This document shows positions 47,967 through 56,818 of a stretch of DNA of 64,000 nt, piece by piece. Position numbers and translations under genes: made by a program. Every line of letters begins with the position of its first letter. The first letter of the stretch is position 1. The DNA comes from Competibacter sp963695105 (GTDB lineage: Bacteria > Pseudomonadota > Gammaproteobacteria > Competibacterales > Competibacteraceae): NCBI GenBank assembly GCA_963695105.1, contig CAVOGC010000005.1, positions 1-64,000 of the forward strand. Reading direction: 5' to 3'. The notes under the pieces were generated by a model, which was not told the origin of the DNA, did not search any database, and worked only from the letters and a program-made list of their open reading frames with translations.

Positions 47967-48800
47967 ATGACTGAGCTGTTACGTAACGAGTCCATCCTCC
48001 GGATGGGCTGTTTCTTCACCGTCCTGCTGGCGATGATGCTGTGGGAATGGCGAAAACCGCGCCGCGCCCTGAGTCTGCCGCGAGCGCGGCGCTGGCCCGC
48101 CAATCTCGGCATCATCGTGGTGGACAGCATCATGTTGCGACTGGTGTTCCCGGTGCTGGCGGTCGGGGCGGCCGAACTGGCGGCGGCGCGGGGCTGGGGT
48201 TTGTTCCACGGGCTGGATGCGCCGTTCTGGCTGGCGTTGGTCGCTTCCCTGCTGATGCTGGATCTGGCGATCTACACCCAGCATGTCGTCTTCCACAAAG
48301 TGCCGGTGCTCTGGCGGCTGCACCGAATGCATCACACTGACCTGGATTTCGACGTCACCACCGCCCTGCGCTTTCATCCACTGGAAATCGTGCTGTCGAT
48401 GCTGATCAAGCTGGCGCTGGTCATACTGCTAGGCGCGCCACCGGCAGCGGTCATGCTGTTCGAGGTGATCCTGAACGCCACCGCCATGTTCAATCACGGC
48501 AATGTTGGGCTGCCGCGACGACTGGATCGAGCGTTGCGCTGGGTCTTGGTCACGCCCGACATGCACCGGGTCCACCACTCGATCCGACCGGAGGAAACCG
48601 ACAGCAACTTCGGTTTCAACCTGCCATGGTGGGACCGGCTGTTCGGCACCTACCGCGACCAGCCGCGCGACGGTCATGCCGGCATGACCATTGGACTGGA
48701 GTACTTTCGCGACCAGCGGGCCATCGGGCTATACGGGCTGCTACTGCAACCGTTCCTGAATCCCGGCCAACGGGCCGAGGACGAGTCGCCGGTCAGGTAG
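47967..48800 (+). CDS. sterol desaturase / fatty acid hydroxylase superfamily protein
   Basis: A 277-residue integral membrane di-iron protein. His clusters typical of the superfamily are HVVFH, HRMHH and HRVHHS, with further His nearby (RFHPLE). Four to five hydrophobic segments surround them. It would hydroxylate or desaturate a lipid using O2; the substrate is unknown. The ATG at 47967 is fixed by TGGAG 8 bases upstream; a longer frame from 47862 lacks such a site. It is divergent from hemB. Confidence 0.85.
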   Translation: MTELLRNESILRMGCFFTVLLAMMLWEWRKPRRALSLPRARRWPANLGIIVVDSIMLRLVFPVLAVGAAELAAARGWGLFHGLDAPFWLALVASLLMLDLAIYTQHVVFHKVPVLWRLHRMHHTDLDFDVTTALRFHPLEIVLSMLIKLALVILLGAPPAAVMLFEVILNATAMFNHGNVGLPRRLDRALRWVLVTPDMHRVHHSIRPEETDSNFGFNLPWWDRLFGTYRDQPRDGHAGMTIGLEYFRDQRAIGLYGLLLQPFLNPGQRAEDESPVR

Positions 48801-48827
48801 ACGGCGTCTCCGCCGCGATCAACCCTC

Positions 48828-50318
48828 TCACCCAAACTCCAGGCGGAAACCGGCTTTTTTCAGATAGCGCGCTTCCGCCGCCAGATCGGCCCGCGTCAGC
48901 GGCTGATCGTCCAACCAGCCCGATGGGAAGCGCAAATCCAGGCGACGCTGGCCGGCGCGCAGTTCCAGCGGCGGCAACGGTTGGCGGCTGCGGCTGCGAT
49001 GCAGCACCACCGCCAACCGCAGCACCACACCCAAACGCTGGGCCAGCGTCGCCGATTCCTTGGGCAAATGCTTGAACGCACCTGCCGAAAATCCCCGTCG
49101 GTGGCGGCGGACCAGCGCCGCCAGCAGCGTCTGATCGCTGTTCGAGAACCCCGGCAGCTCGGCATGTTGCAGGATATAGGCGCCGTGTTTGTGGTGGCGA
49201 TCATGCGTCAGCAGCAGGCCGATCTCATGCAGCCGGGCCGCCCAGTCCAGATAGTGGGTCAGCTCCGCCGTCGTCAAACTCCAGCGATCCCGCACTTGGT
49301 CGAGCAGCATCCGGGCGGTCGCACTGACCCGCTCGGCCTGCGCCCGATCCAGGCCATAACGGTCGATGACCGCGGCGATGCTGCGATCGCGCACGTCCTC
49401 ATGGCGGATGCGGCCCAGCAGGTCGTAAATAACCCCTTCCCGCAACGCGCCGTCGGACACCTCCATTCGGGTCACGCCCAAGGCCTCGCACAAACCATGT
49501 AGCACCACGAATCCGCCGGTGAACACCCGGGCGCGGGCGGGTTCCAGTTGCCAGCGCCCGGCAACGGCCGCCGTCTGTCCGCTTTCCAGCAGCGCGGCGC
49601 GCAGGCGGCGCAGGGACTCCAGGGTGATCCCCTCGCGGCTCCACCCTTCCTTCGTGATCACCTCATGAATGGCCTTGATCGAGCCCGAGGCGCCGGTCGC
49701 CACCTGCCAGCCCCGCTCCAGGAATTCCTCGCAAACCGGTTCCAGCTTCAAGCGCACTTGCAGTTCCGCCTCGCGCAGGCGGGATTCGTTGATCCGCCCG
49801 TCGTCGAAACAGGCCCGGCTCAGACTGACGCAACCCATTTTCAGGCTGGTGAGACGGTGGGTGTCGAATTTCTCGCCGACGATCAGTTCGGTGCTGCCGC
49901 CGCCAATATCCACCACCAGCCGTTGACCGGCCACGTCGGCGACGCTGTGCGCGACCCCCAGATAAATCAGCCGCGCCTCTTCCTGACCGCTGATGATTTC
50001 GATGTTGTGCCCCAGCACCTGCTCGGCGCGGCTCAGAAACAAGGCGCTGTTGCGGGCCTGGCGCAGGGTATTGGTGCCGACGATGCGCAACTGTTCGGGA
50101 GCGAGATGACGCAGGCGCTGGCCGAAGCGCGCCAGACAGTCCAAAGCGCGCTGCTGCGATTCTTCGGACAGACGGTTGCGGTTGTCCAGGCCGGCGGCCA
50201 ACTGCACCATCTCGCGCAGCCGGTCCAGCACCTGCACATGGCCGTTGGCGATCCGGGCGACGATCAGGTGAAAGCTGTTGGAACCCAAATCGATGGCGGC
50301 GACGACGTCGGTAGACAC
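48828..50318 (-). CDS. ppx: exopolyphosphatase Ppx/GppA
   Basis: A 496-residue Ppx/GppA phosphatase that removes phosphate from polyphosphate or pppGpp. AIDLGSNSFHLIVAR is phosphate-binding motif 1, VVDIGGGSTELIVG motif 2, and TGASGSIKAIHE motif 3. A C-terminal HD-like helical domain follows (RLHEIGLLLTHDRHHKHGAY). Start is GTG at 50318. With sixA and phoBR next to it the cluster concerns phosphate metabolism. Confidence 0.93.
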   Translation of the reverse strand: MSTDVVAAIDLGSNSFHLIVARIANGHVQVLDRLREMVQLAAGLDNRNRLSEESQQRALDCLARFGQRLRHLAPEQLRIVGTNTLRQARNSALFLSRAEQVLGHNIEIISGQEEARLIYLGVAHSVADVAGQRLVVDIGGGSTELIVGEKFDTHRLTSLKMGCVSLSRACFDDGRINESRLREAELQVRLKLEPVCEEFLERGWQVATGASGSIKAIHEVITKEGWSREGITLESLRRLRAALLESGQTAAVAGRWQLEPARARVFTGGFVVLHGLCEALGVTRMEVSDGALREGVIYDLLGRIRHEDVRDRSIAAVIDRYGLDRAQAERVSATARMLLDQVRDRWSLTTAELTHYLDWAARLHEIGLLLTHDRHHKHGAYILQHAELPGFSNSDQTLLAALVRRHRRGFSAGAFKHLPKESATLAQRLGVVLRLAVVLHRSRSRQPLPPLELRAGQRRLDLRFPSGWLDDQPLTRADLAAEARYLKKAGFRLEFG

Positions 50319-50331
50319 GGGGGCTTTCCCT

Positions 50332-50838
50332 TCAATCCTGCTTGAGGCCGCGCAACTGGCCGGCGGTCAAAACCCAGTGTAACACGCCCTCGCCCGGCGC
50401 GGCGCGGCCGGGAAATTCAAGCAGCGCCACCCCACCCTTGCGAAAGGCGATCAGCGGACAGGATACGGCCGTCAGCAGCAGGCCGGACAACAAACCCAGA
50501 TGCGGCTGATGGCCCACCGCCGCCAGCACGGTCTCAGCCGGGTACTGCCCCAGCCACGCCGCCGCCGCTTCGGGCGGATGGGTAAAATCCAGTTCGGGGC
50601 GCTCCAGCACCGGCAAATCGCCAAAAGCGCGGGCGATGATTCCAGCGGTTTCGCGCGCCCGCACCCGCGGGCTGCATGCTAAAACGTCGATCCTGTCCAC
50701 CTGGGAACGCAGGCGGTTGGCGCCCTTGCGCATCTTCTTGCGGCCGATTTCGGTCAGCGGCCGCAGCGCGTCGGCGCCTCCAACGGCGGGCGATTCCGCA
50801 TCCTCGGCGATGGCATGGCGGACCAGCAGTAATTTCAT
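50332..50838 (-). CDS. sixA: SixA-like phosphohistidine phosphatase
   Basis: A 168-residue histidine phosphatase. VRHAIAE with His8 is the catalytic RHG-type motif (here RHA, as in SixA), SPRVRARETA gives the second Arg, and GHQPHLGLL the second catalytic His. SixA removes phosphate from phosphohistidine in phosphorelay or PTS proteins. It lies 13 bases before ppx and follows phoR by 30 bases. Confidence 0.88.
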   Translation of the reverse strand: MKLLLVRHAIAEDAESPAVGGADALRPLTEIGRKKMRKGANRLRSQVDRIDVLACSPRVRARETAGIIARAFGDLPVLERPELDFTHPPEAAAAWLGQYPAETVLAAVGHQPHLGLLSGLLLTAVSCPLIAFRKGGVALLEFPGRAAPGEGVLHWVLTAGQLRGLKQD

Positions 50839-50868
50839 CGGGCACTCCTCGGCAATAACATCGTCAGT

Positions 50869-52209
50869 TTAACATCGGGTAGCGGGTCCGTTGCATGCCG
50901 GCGCGACGACGGCCGGCTCCACCCGCAGTTCCCCCGGAAAATCGCAGGCAAACACGCTGCCCGCGCCCAATTCGCTGGCGATCCGCAACTGGCCGCCATG
51001 GTTGTTCAGAACGTGCTTGACGATGGACAGCCCCAGCCCGGTGCCGCCGCTGCCGCGCGAGCGGTCGCGGTTGATTCGGTAGAAGCGCTCGGTCAGCCGC
51101 GGAATATGCTGGGGGGCAATTCCCTCGCCGTTGTCCTCAACCACCAGATGCAGGCCGCTGGCGTCGGCGAACCAGCGGATCCGGATCCGCCCCCCGGCCG
51201 GAGTATGGCGCACCGCGTTGAACGCCAGATTGGAAAACGCGCTGCGCAACTCCTTTTCGCAGCCGAACAGCCACAAGCTGGGATCGGCGCTGACCTCGAT
51301 CTGGTGACCCTGCTCGCCGCTGAGGGCGGTCGCGTCCCCGGCAATATCCGCCAGTAGCGCCGGCACCGCCACCGGCTTGCGCGGCGGCCGCTCGCGCTGG
51401 GTTTCCAGTCGCGCCAGCATCAACAGGTCCTCGACGATGTGCAGCATGCGCCTGGACTGCTGCTGCATGCCCGACAGCGGCTGCCGCCACACCGCCAGCG
51501 CCGGGCTTTCGCTGTCGAGCAGGGTTTCCAGATAGCCGCCGATTACCGTCAGCGGCGTTCGCAGTTCGTGCGAGACGTTGGCGACGAAATCGCGCCGCAT
51601 CTGCTCCAACTGGCGGACCCGGGTGATGTCCGTCGCCAGCAACAGCCGCTGCTTCCTGCCGTAAGGCACGACGCGGGCGCTGAGCAGCAAGCCGTCATCC
51701 ACCGGCGCGGGAAATTCCACGCTGTCGCGGCAGCGCCGCTGGGTCAAAAACGCCACGAAGTCGGGATGGCGCAGCAAGTGCGTGATCGGCAATCCGACAT
51801 CCCGGTGCGGCGACAGCCCGAGCAGGATATGGGCGGCGCCGTTGCACCACAACATCCGGTCGTCTTCGCTCAACACCACGGCGGCGTCCGGCAATGCGGC
51901 GGTGGCCTGCTGGAACTGTTTCAGCAGCCGGCTGAGCTTGCGTTTGCGCTTGCGGCTCTGCCGGCGCAGGCGCGCGATATGGGTGCCGATGTCGGCCCAC
52001 ATCAGCCCGCCGAACGGCGCCGGACCGGCGTCCCGACCCTCGCGCAGCCAGCAATCCAGTTGCCGCAGCTTCCACATCTGCCAGGCCAGACAGCCCAGTG
52101 CGGCCAGCAGCAAAGCGGCTAGCGGATGACCCGCCAGCCAGCCGACCCACGCAGCCCCCAGCAGGACCAGCGCCTGCCGCCGGAGCAACGACCACCAGGA
52201 ACGGGACAC
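50869..52209 (-). CDS. phoR: phosphate regulon sensor histidine kinase PhoR
   Basis: A 446-residue kinase. Two N-terminal hydrophobic stretches (about 10-47) anchor it, a basic linker (RRQSRKRKRKLSR) and a PAS domain follow, then the HisKA domain with His214 in NVSHELRTPL and HATPase motifs DNGEGI and GTGLGLSIVKH. It phosphorylates PhoB under phosphate limitation. The start is GTG at 52209, one base after the phoB stop. No pst or phoU genes are in the window. Confidence 0.93.
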   Translation of the reverse strand: MSRSWWSLLRRQALVLLGAAWVGWLAGHPLAALLLAALGCLAWQMWKLRQLDCWLREGRDAGPAPFGGLMWADIGTHIARLRRQSRKRKRKLSRLLKQFQQATAALPDAAVVLSEDDRMLWCNGAAHILLGLSPHRDVGLPITHLLRHPDFVAFLTQRRCRDSVEFPAPVDDGLLLSARVVPYGRKQRLLLATDITRVRQLEQMRRDFVANVSHELRTPLTVIGGYLETLLDSESPALAVWRQPLSGMQQQSRRMLHIVEDLLMLARLETQRERPPRKPVAVPALLADIAGDATALSGEQGHQIEVSADPSLWLFGCEKELRSAFSNLAFNAVRHTPAGGRIRIRWFADASGLHLVVEDNGEGIAPQHIPRLTERFYRINRDRSRGSGGTGLGLSIVKHVLNNHGGQLRIASELGAGSVFACDFPGELRVEPAVVAPACNGPATRC

Positions 52210-52210
52210 G

Positions 52211-52903
52211 CTAAATCCGGGTCGAAAATCGGTAGCCGGCGCCGCGCACCGTTTGGATCAGCGCTTCGTAGCCGTAGGGCTCCAGCACCTTGCGCAGCCG
52301 GCGGATATGCACGTCCACGGTGCGCTCCTCGACATAAACGTTGCTACCCCATACGCGATCCAGCAACTGGCCGCGACTGTAAACCCGCTCCGGATGGGAC
52401 ATAAAAAACTCCAGCAAGCGGTATTCGGTCGGCCCCACTTCCAGCAGCGCGTCGCCGGCGCTCACCCGATGACTGGCCAGATCCAGGGATAGCCCGTTGG
52501 CGCGCAGAATCTCATCCTCCGCCGCCGGCCCACCCCGCCGCAGCACCGCCCGGATGCGGGCCACCAGCTCACGCGGGGAAAAGGGCTTGGTGATATAGTC
52601 GTCGGCGCCGCTTTCCAGACCCTGCACCTTGTCTTCCTCCTCGGTGCGGGCGGTTAACATGATGATCGGCAGTTCGCGCGTCAGATCTTCCTTTTTCAAG
52701 CGCCTGGCAAAATCGATGCCGCTGATGCCGGGCAGCATCCAGTCCAGCAGGATGAGATCGGGCAGGCGTTCGGAGATGGCGGCTTGCGCCTGGCGGGCGT
52801 CGGCGGCTTCCCGCACCTCGTAGCCGACCCCGGCCAAGGCGAAAGCGATCATCTCCCGGATCGGCTGCTCGTCCTCCACGATTAAAATGTGCTTTGCGTT
52901 CAT
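52211..52903 (-). CDS. phoB: phosphate regulon response regulator PhoB
   Basis: A 230-residue OmpR/PhoB-family regulator. The receiver domain has Asp54 (LLDWMLPGISG), conserved Thr in MLTARTEE and Lys in ITKPFSPREL; the C-terminal winged helix includes RVYSRGQLLDRVWG and RTVDVHIRRLR. Promoter-proximal to phoR. It should bind Pho boxes; a candidate lies 79 bases upstream of its own start. Confidence 0.94.
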   Translation of the reverse strand: MNAKHILIVEDEQPIREMIAFALAGVGYEVREAADARQAQAAISERLPDLILLDWMLPGISGIDFARRLKKEDLTRELPIIMLTARTEEEDKVQGLESGADDYITKPFSPRELVARIRAVLRRGGPAAEDEILRANGLSLDLASHRVSAGDALLEVGPTEYRLLEFFMSHPERVYSRGQLLDRVWGSNVYVEERTVDVHIRRLRKVLEPYGYEALIQTVRGAGYRFSTRI

Positions 52904-52981
52904 GAACCCTCTTGAATTTATTCGAACCGTCCCAAACTCTCCGCGGAGCGATCACCGCAGTCCCCTTATTAAGGAACTTTC

Positions 52982-52999
52982 ATGACAGGAACGTGACAA
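52982..52999 (-). promoter_or_regulatory. candidate Pho box of the phoBR operon
   Basis: On the minus strand TTGTCAC-GTTC-CTGTCAT forms two 7-base direct repeats separated by four bases, the spacing of a Pho box (consensus CTGTCAT-N4-CTGTCAT). The downstream half is perfect; the upstream half differs at two positions. TAATAA ten bases later is a possible -10. It supports phosphate-limited autoregulation of phoBR. Confidence 0.68.
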
Positions 53000-53131
53000 G
53001 ACCGGCGAATAAATTAGTAAATAGCTATCGATACATTTGCAGGATTCAATTTCCATAATGAGCGATCCTCGCTTAAGCTACGTTCCAGTTCATCGATCCC
53101 AACCTTCAGCAACCCTTAAGGAGCTACGCAC

Positions 53132-53731
53132 ATGAGCGTATTAGTCACCCAGCCCGCCCCGGACTTCACCGCCGCCGCCGTCATGCCCGACGGTTCGATC
53201 AAGGACGATTTCAAACTGTCCGACCTGCGCGGCAAATACGTAGTGCTGTTCTTCTGGCCGCTAGATTTCACCTTCGTCTGTCCGTCCGAGATCATCGCCC
53301 ACGATCACCGCGTCACCAAGCTCAAGGAACTGGGGGCGGAAGTGGTGGGCGTATCCATCGACTCGCAGTTCACGCACTACGCCTGGCGCAACACGCCCCC
53401 CGAAAAGGGCGGCATCGGTCCGGTGCGGTTCCCCATGGTTGCCGACGTCAAGCATGAAATTACCCAGGCCTATGGCATCGAACATCCGGCCGGCGTCGCC
53501 CTGCGCGGTTCCTTCCTGATCGACAAGGAGGGCGTGGTGCAGGCGCAGATCGTCAACAATCTGCCGCTCGGCCGCGAAGTGGACGAGATGGTGCGGCTGA
53601 TCGAAGCCCTGCAGTTCACCGAACAGTACGGTGAAGTCTGCCCGGCCGGCTGGAAGAAAGGCCAGAAGGGCATGAAGCCCACCGCCGAGGGCGTGGCCTC
53701 CTACCTGGCCGAGAACGCCGCCACGCTGTAG
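53132..53731 (+). CDS. ahpC: typical 2-Cys peroxiredoxin (AhpC/TSA)
   Basis: A 199-residue peroxiredoxin that reduces H2O2 and organic peroxides. The peroxidatic Cys50 lies in PLDFTFVCP and the resolving Cys170 in EVCPAGW; the C-terminus (EGVASYLAENAATL) is the YF-type region of sensitive 2-Cys enzymes. AAGGAG 8 bases before the ATG. The thioredoxin reductase gene 200 bases downstream on the same strand provides a plausible reduction route through thioredoxin. Confidence 0.93.
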   Translation: MSVLVTQPAPDFTAAAVMPDGSIKDDFKLSDLRGKYVVLFFWPLDFTFVCPSEIIAHDHRVTKLKELGAEVVGVSIDSQFTHYAWRNTPPEKGGIGPVRFPMVADVKHEITQAYGIEHPAGVALRGSFLIDKEGVVQAQIVNNLPLGREVDEMVRLIEALQFTEQYGEVCPAGWKKGQKGMKPTAEGVASYLAENAATL

Positions 53732-53738
53732 GTTTCAA

Positions 53739-53774
53739 CCTCTCACCCCAACCTTTTCCCTCAAGGGGAAAGGG
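53739..53774 (+). repeat. hairpin repeat upstream of trxB, copy 1
   Basis: CCTCTCACCCCAACC followed by a near-palindromic CCTTTTCCCTCAAGGGGAAAGG stretch split here for description: the left arm CCTTTTCCC pairs with GGGGAAAGG around a short loop. A related sequence occurs in the opposite orientation at 54912-54953, on the other side of trxB. It resembles dispersed palindromic intergenic repeats. Confidence 0.5.
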
Positions 53775-53797
53775 AGCCTTGAAGAGAGTTTTTGACT

Positions 53798-53835
53798 CCT
53801 CAACATCCTCTCCTGTGCGGGAGAGGATGTTGAGG
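53798..53835 (+). terminator. 16 bp perfect hairpin after ahpC
   Basis: CCTCAACATCCTCTCC (53798-53813) pairs perfectly with GGAGAGGATGTTGAGG (53820-53835), loop TGTGCG. No T-tract follows, so it may be a repeat or a stabilising 3' hairpin rather than a true intrinsic terminator. It is 66 bases after the ahpC stop. Confidence 0.5.
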
Positions 53836-53938
53836 GCGGCAGAAATGAAAATTGCCGCAGTGCCCGCACGCCAGCGCCCGGCCTGGACGCTCGCGTTCCG
53901 GCATTGTCCGCCACCACGCATGATGGGGAGACTCACCG

Positions 53939-54901
53939 ATGAGCAGTAAAACACCCAAGCATTGTCGCCTGTTGATTCTGGGCTCCGGCCCGGCCGGCTA
54001 CTCGGCGGCGGTCTATGCCGCCCGCGCCAACCTGCAACCGGTCATGGTCACCGGCCTGCAAATGGGCGGGCAATTGACCACCACCACCGAAGTGGACAAC
54101 TGGCCCGGCGACGTCGAGGGCTTGCAGGGGCCGGATTTGATGGACCGCATGCGCCGGCACGCCGAACGCTTCGGCACCGAGATCATTTTCGATCACATCC
54201 ACACCGCCCACCTGGAGCAACGGCCGTTCCGGCTGAGCGGCGATGCCGGCGATTACACCTGCGACGCCTTGATCATCTCCACCGGCGCCTCGGCCCAGTA
54301 TCTGGGGCTGCCGTCGGAGCAGGCGTTCATGGGCAAGGGCGTGTCCGGCTGCGCCACCTGCGACGGTTTCTTCTACCGCAATCAGAAAGTAGCGGTGGTC
54401 GGCGGCGGCAACACGGCGGTCGAGGAAGCGCTGTACCTGGCCAACATCGCCAGCGAGGTCACGCTGGTGCATCGCCGCCAGCAGTTCCGCGCCGAGAAGA
54501 TCATGGTCGACAAGCTGATGGAGAAAGTGAACGCCGGCAAGATCCGGCTGCAACTGGATTGCGTGCTGGATGAAGTGCTCGGCGACGACAGCGGCGTGAC
54601 CGGAATCCGCGTGCGCGACATCAAAACCGACCAGACCGAGGAGATCGCCCTGCAAGGGCTGTTCGTCGCCATCGGCCACAAGCCGAACACCGACATCTTC
54701 GCCGGCCAATTGGAGATGCGCAACGGCTACATCCTAGTCAAAACCGGCTCCGAGGGCGGCGCCACCGCCACCAGCATTCCGGGCGTATTCGCCGCCGGCG
54801 ATGTGGCCGACCACGTCTACCGTCAGGCCATCACCTCCGCCGGCAGCGGCTGCATGGCCGCGCTGGACGCCGACAAGTATCTGGACGGACTGGGGCATTA
54901 A
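53939..54901 (+). CDS. trxB: thioredoxin reductase (NADPH)
   Basis: A 320-residue flavoenzyme transferring electrons from NADPH to thioredoxin. LGSGPAGYSAAVYA binds FAD, Cys138 and Cys141 in CATCDG are the redox pair, VVGGGNTAVEEALY binds NADPH with HRRQQFRAEK contacting its 2' phosphate, and GVFAAGDVADHVYRQ closes the FAD site. It supports the peroxiredoxin encoded upstream. ATG at 53939 follows GGGGAG by about 9 bases. Confidence 0.95.
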   Translation: MSSKTPKHCRLLILGSGPAGYSAAVYAARANLQPVMVTGLQMGGQLTTTTEVDNWPGDVEGLQGPDLMDRMRRHAERFGTEIIFDHIHTAHLEQRPFRLSGDAGDYTCDALIISTGASAQYLGLPSEQAFMGKGVSGCATCDGFFYRNQKVAVVGGGNTAVEEALYLANIASEVTLVHRRQQFRAEKIMVDKLMEKVNAGKIRLQLDCVLDEVLGDDSGVTGIRVRDIKTDQTEEIALQGLFVAIGHKPNTDIFAGQLEMRNGYILVKTGSEGGATATSIPGVFAAGDVADHVYRQAITSAGSGCMAALDADKYLDGLGH

Positions 54902-54911
54902 GAAGCTGTAC

Positions 54912-54953
54912 AACCCCCCTTCTCCCCTTGGGAGAGAGGCTGGGAGTGAGAGG
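54912..54953 (-). repeat. hairpin repeat downstream of trxB, copy 2 (inverted)
   Basis: Read on the minus strand it begins CCTCTCACTCCCAGCC and continues with TCTCCCAAGGGGAGAAGG, similar to the element at 53739-53774. The pair is inverted around trxB. A GCTGTACAA sequence occurs just before it and again about 75 bases later. Confidence 0.45.
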
Positions 54954-55006
54954 ATTTTAAACACCTTAAATCCCCAGAGGCTGTACAAAAACGCCTCTAA
55001 GCCCGT

Positions 55007-55033
55007 GGCAAGGCGGGTTTGCTCCGCCTTGCC
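55007..55033. terminator. bidirectional hairpin between trxB and the UspA gene
   Basis: A perfect 10 bp stem, GGCAAGGCGG (55007-55016) with CCGCCTTGCC (55024-55033), 7-base loop. It lies between the convergent trxB and UspA genes, 10 bases after the UspA stop on the minus strand. There is no T-run, so it is probably a weak terminator serving both directions. Confidence 0.6.
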
Positions 55034-55043
55034 CGCCAGCCAA

Positions 55044-55565
55044 TTAGATCAGCGGCTTGGCCCAACCGTTGGTGTCGCTGTCCGCGACCGGGACAATCAG
55101 CACCGGACGCTTCGACGTCAGCGTGATCCGACGGGTGGTCGAACCCAGCAAGTCGGTCCGCATCCCGGAACCGGTATGCGTGCCCATGACGATCAGGTCG
55201 GCATTGTGCCGATCGGCCTCGAACAGGATAACCTCGCACGCCAGGCCGCTGGCGACGCGAACTTCCGCGATCACCTCCGTCTGCGCGAGCGTGGAGCCGA
55301 GTTCCTCCGCGCAAAACGCTTCCATCCGCTGATGGATCTTCTCCAGAATGCCCGCGCTGGCCTGATGGTGCAGATCCTTCGCCGCGTCCGGCTTCAGATA
55401 GGAGTCGATCAAAAACCGCACCGAATTACTCAGCGGCTCGACCACATGCAGCAGAATGATTCTGGCGCCGAGTTGCTTGGCCAGACCCACGGTGAACCGG
55501 AACACCGGCCGCGTGTGGCTACCCAGGGCCGTGGTATACAAAATGGTCTTGACTTGGGGAATCAT
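55044..55565 (-). CDS. universal stress protein UspA family
   Basis: A 173-residue single-domain Usp protein. KTILYTTALGSHTRPVF begins the fold, LLHVVEPLS is the second strand, and MGTHTGSGMRTDLLGST corresponds to the nucleotide-binding loop, though with altered spacing of the glycines. Such proteins aid survival under stress. GGAG 8 bases before the Met at 55565 favours that start over an earlier Met at 55583. Confidence 0.85.
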   Translation of the reverse strand: MIPQVKTILYTTALGSHTRPVFRFTVGLAKQLGARIILLHVVEPLSNSVRFLIDSYLKPDAAKDLHHQASAGILEKIHQRMEAFCAEELGSTLAQTEVIAEVRVASGLACEVILFEADRHNADLIVMGTHTGSGMRTDLLGSTTRRITLTSKRPVLIVPVADSDTNGWAKPLI

Positions 55566-55835
55566 GGACTTTGCTCCGATCACTGAGAGTTGAAACGTCT
55601 TGCGGCCCGGGCCGCCGCCGTGTCGGGTTCACGGCCGGCGACGCGCAAGAGGACAAGGGCAGTAGATTACGGAATTCGCCGAAAAAAGACTAATGCGAAC
55701 CTGTTCTTCGCCCTTGGATGGGAGAAAACAATATAAACTTTATAGGCTTTCAGCCTCGCCCCGGTTGCGCTAATCTCTGCCAAACCTTGCGGGCCACCCA
55801 AGCCCGCGCCCCCAAACCTCACAAGGAGAATCGTT

Positions 55836-56723
55836 ATGCCCAAATCCGCGCGCCCTCGCCGCAGCGTGCTGTACATGCCAGGCTCCAACGCCCGCGCCCT
55901 GGAAAAGGCTCGCGCCCTGCCGGCCGACGGCCTGATTCTCGATCTGGAAGACGCCGTTGCCCCCGACGCCAAGGAACTGGCTCGCAAGCAAGTATGCGAG
56001 GCGGTCGCCGCCGGCGGTTTCGGTATGCGCGAGATCATCATCCGCGTCAACGCTCTGTCCACCCGCTGGGGCTACGAAGACATCGCCATGGCTTCGAAGT
56101 CGGGTGCCGACGCCCTGCTGCTGCCCAAGGTGGAAAGCGTCGACGCCATCCGCCACATGGAAGCGATCATGGAAGCCAACGGCGCTCCGGCCGAGATGAC
56201 GATCTGGGCGATGATGGAAACCCCGCGCAGCATTCTCGAATCCCAGTGGATCGCCCGCGCCTCATCGCGCATGGAATGCCTGGTCATGGGCACTTCCGAT
56301 CTGGCCAAGGAGCTGGACTGCGCTCACACCCACGAACGCCTGCCGTTCGTCACCTCGCTCGGCCTGTGTCTGCTGGCCGCCCGCGCCGCCGGGCTTGCCA
56401 TCCTCGACGGCGTGTATCTCGATCTGAACGACGACACCGGTTTCGAATTCGCCTGCCGCCAGGGCAGCGAGTTCGGCTTCGACGGCAAGACGCTGATTCA
56501 TCCCAAGCAAGTGGGTCCCTGCAACCAGGTCTTCACCCCGAAACCGCAGGACGTGGCCTGGTCGCGGCAAATTATCGAGGCCCATGCGGCGGCGGCGGCG
56601 CGCGGCGAAGGCGTGGTGGTGGTGAACGGCAGGCTGGTCGAGAACCTTCATGTCGAGAGCGCCCGCCGCGTGGTGAGCATGGCCGACGCCATTACCGCGA
56701 TGGAAGCGGCGACCGGCGCCTGA
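55836..56723 (+). CDS. HpcH/HpaI (CitE-like) CoA-ester lyase or malyl-CoA thioesterase
   Basis: A 295-residue TIM-barrel protein of the CitE/malyl-CoA lyase family. VLYMPGSNARALEKA binds CoA, ILDLEDAVAPDAK and LPKVESVD give the Mg-binding acidic residues, and GFDGKTLIHPKQV is the C-terminal signature. Homologues act as (S)-malyl-CoA thioesterase or citramalyl-CoA lyase. A second, more distant CitE-family gene (malyl-CoA lyase type) lies at 60089, so the two may share a pathway. AAGGAG 8 bases before the ATG. Confidence 0.83.
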   Translation: MPKSARPRRSVLYMPGSNARALEKARALPADGLILDLEDAVAPDAKELARKQVCEAVAAGGFGMREIIIRVNALSTRWGYEDIAMASKSGADALLLPKVESVDAIRHMEAIMEANGAPAEMTIWAMMETPRSILESQWIARASSRMECLVMGTSDLAKELDCAHTHERLPFVTSLGLCLLAARAAGLAILDGVYLDLNDDTGFEFACRQGSEFGFDGKTLIHPKQVGPCNQVFTPKPQDVAWSRQIIEAHAAAAARGEGVVVVNGRLVENLHVESARRVVSMADAITAMEAATGA

Positions 56724-56740
56724 ACGACACCCCGCAACAG

Positions 56741-56767
56741 CCGGCGGCGCCAGGCAGGCGCCGCCGG
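56741..56767 (+). terminator. terminator-like hairpin after the CitE-like gene
   Basis: A perfect 11 bp stem, CCGGCGGCGCC (56741-56751) with GGCGCCGCCGG (56757-56767), 5-base loop, followed by TTTCG. It lies 17 bases after the stop and separates this gene from apbE. Confidence 0.65.
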
Positions 56768-56818
56768 TTTCGCCTCGACCCGCGCTCCCGCCGGCCAACC
56801 GCTCTTCCCAACGCCGTC

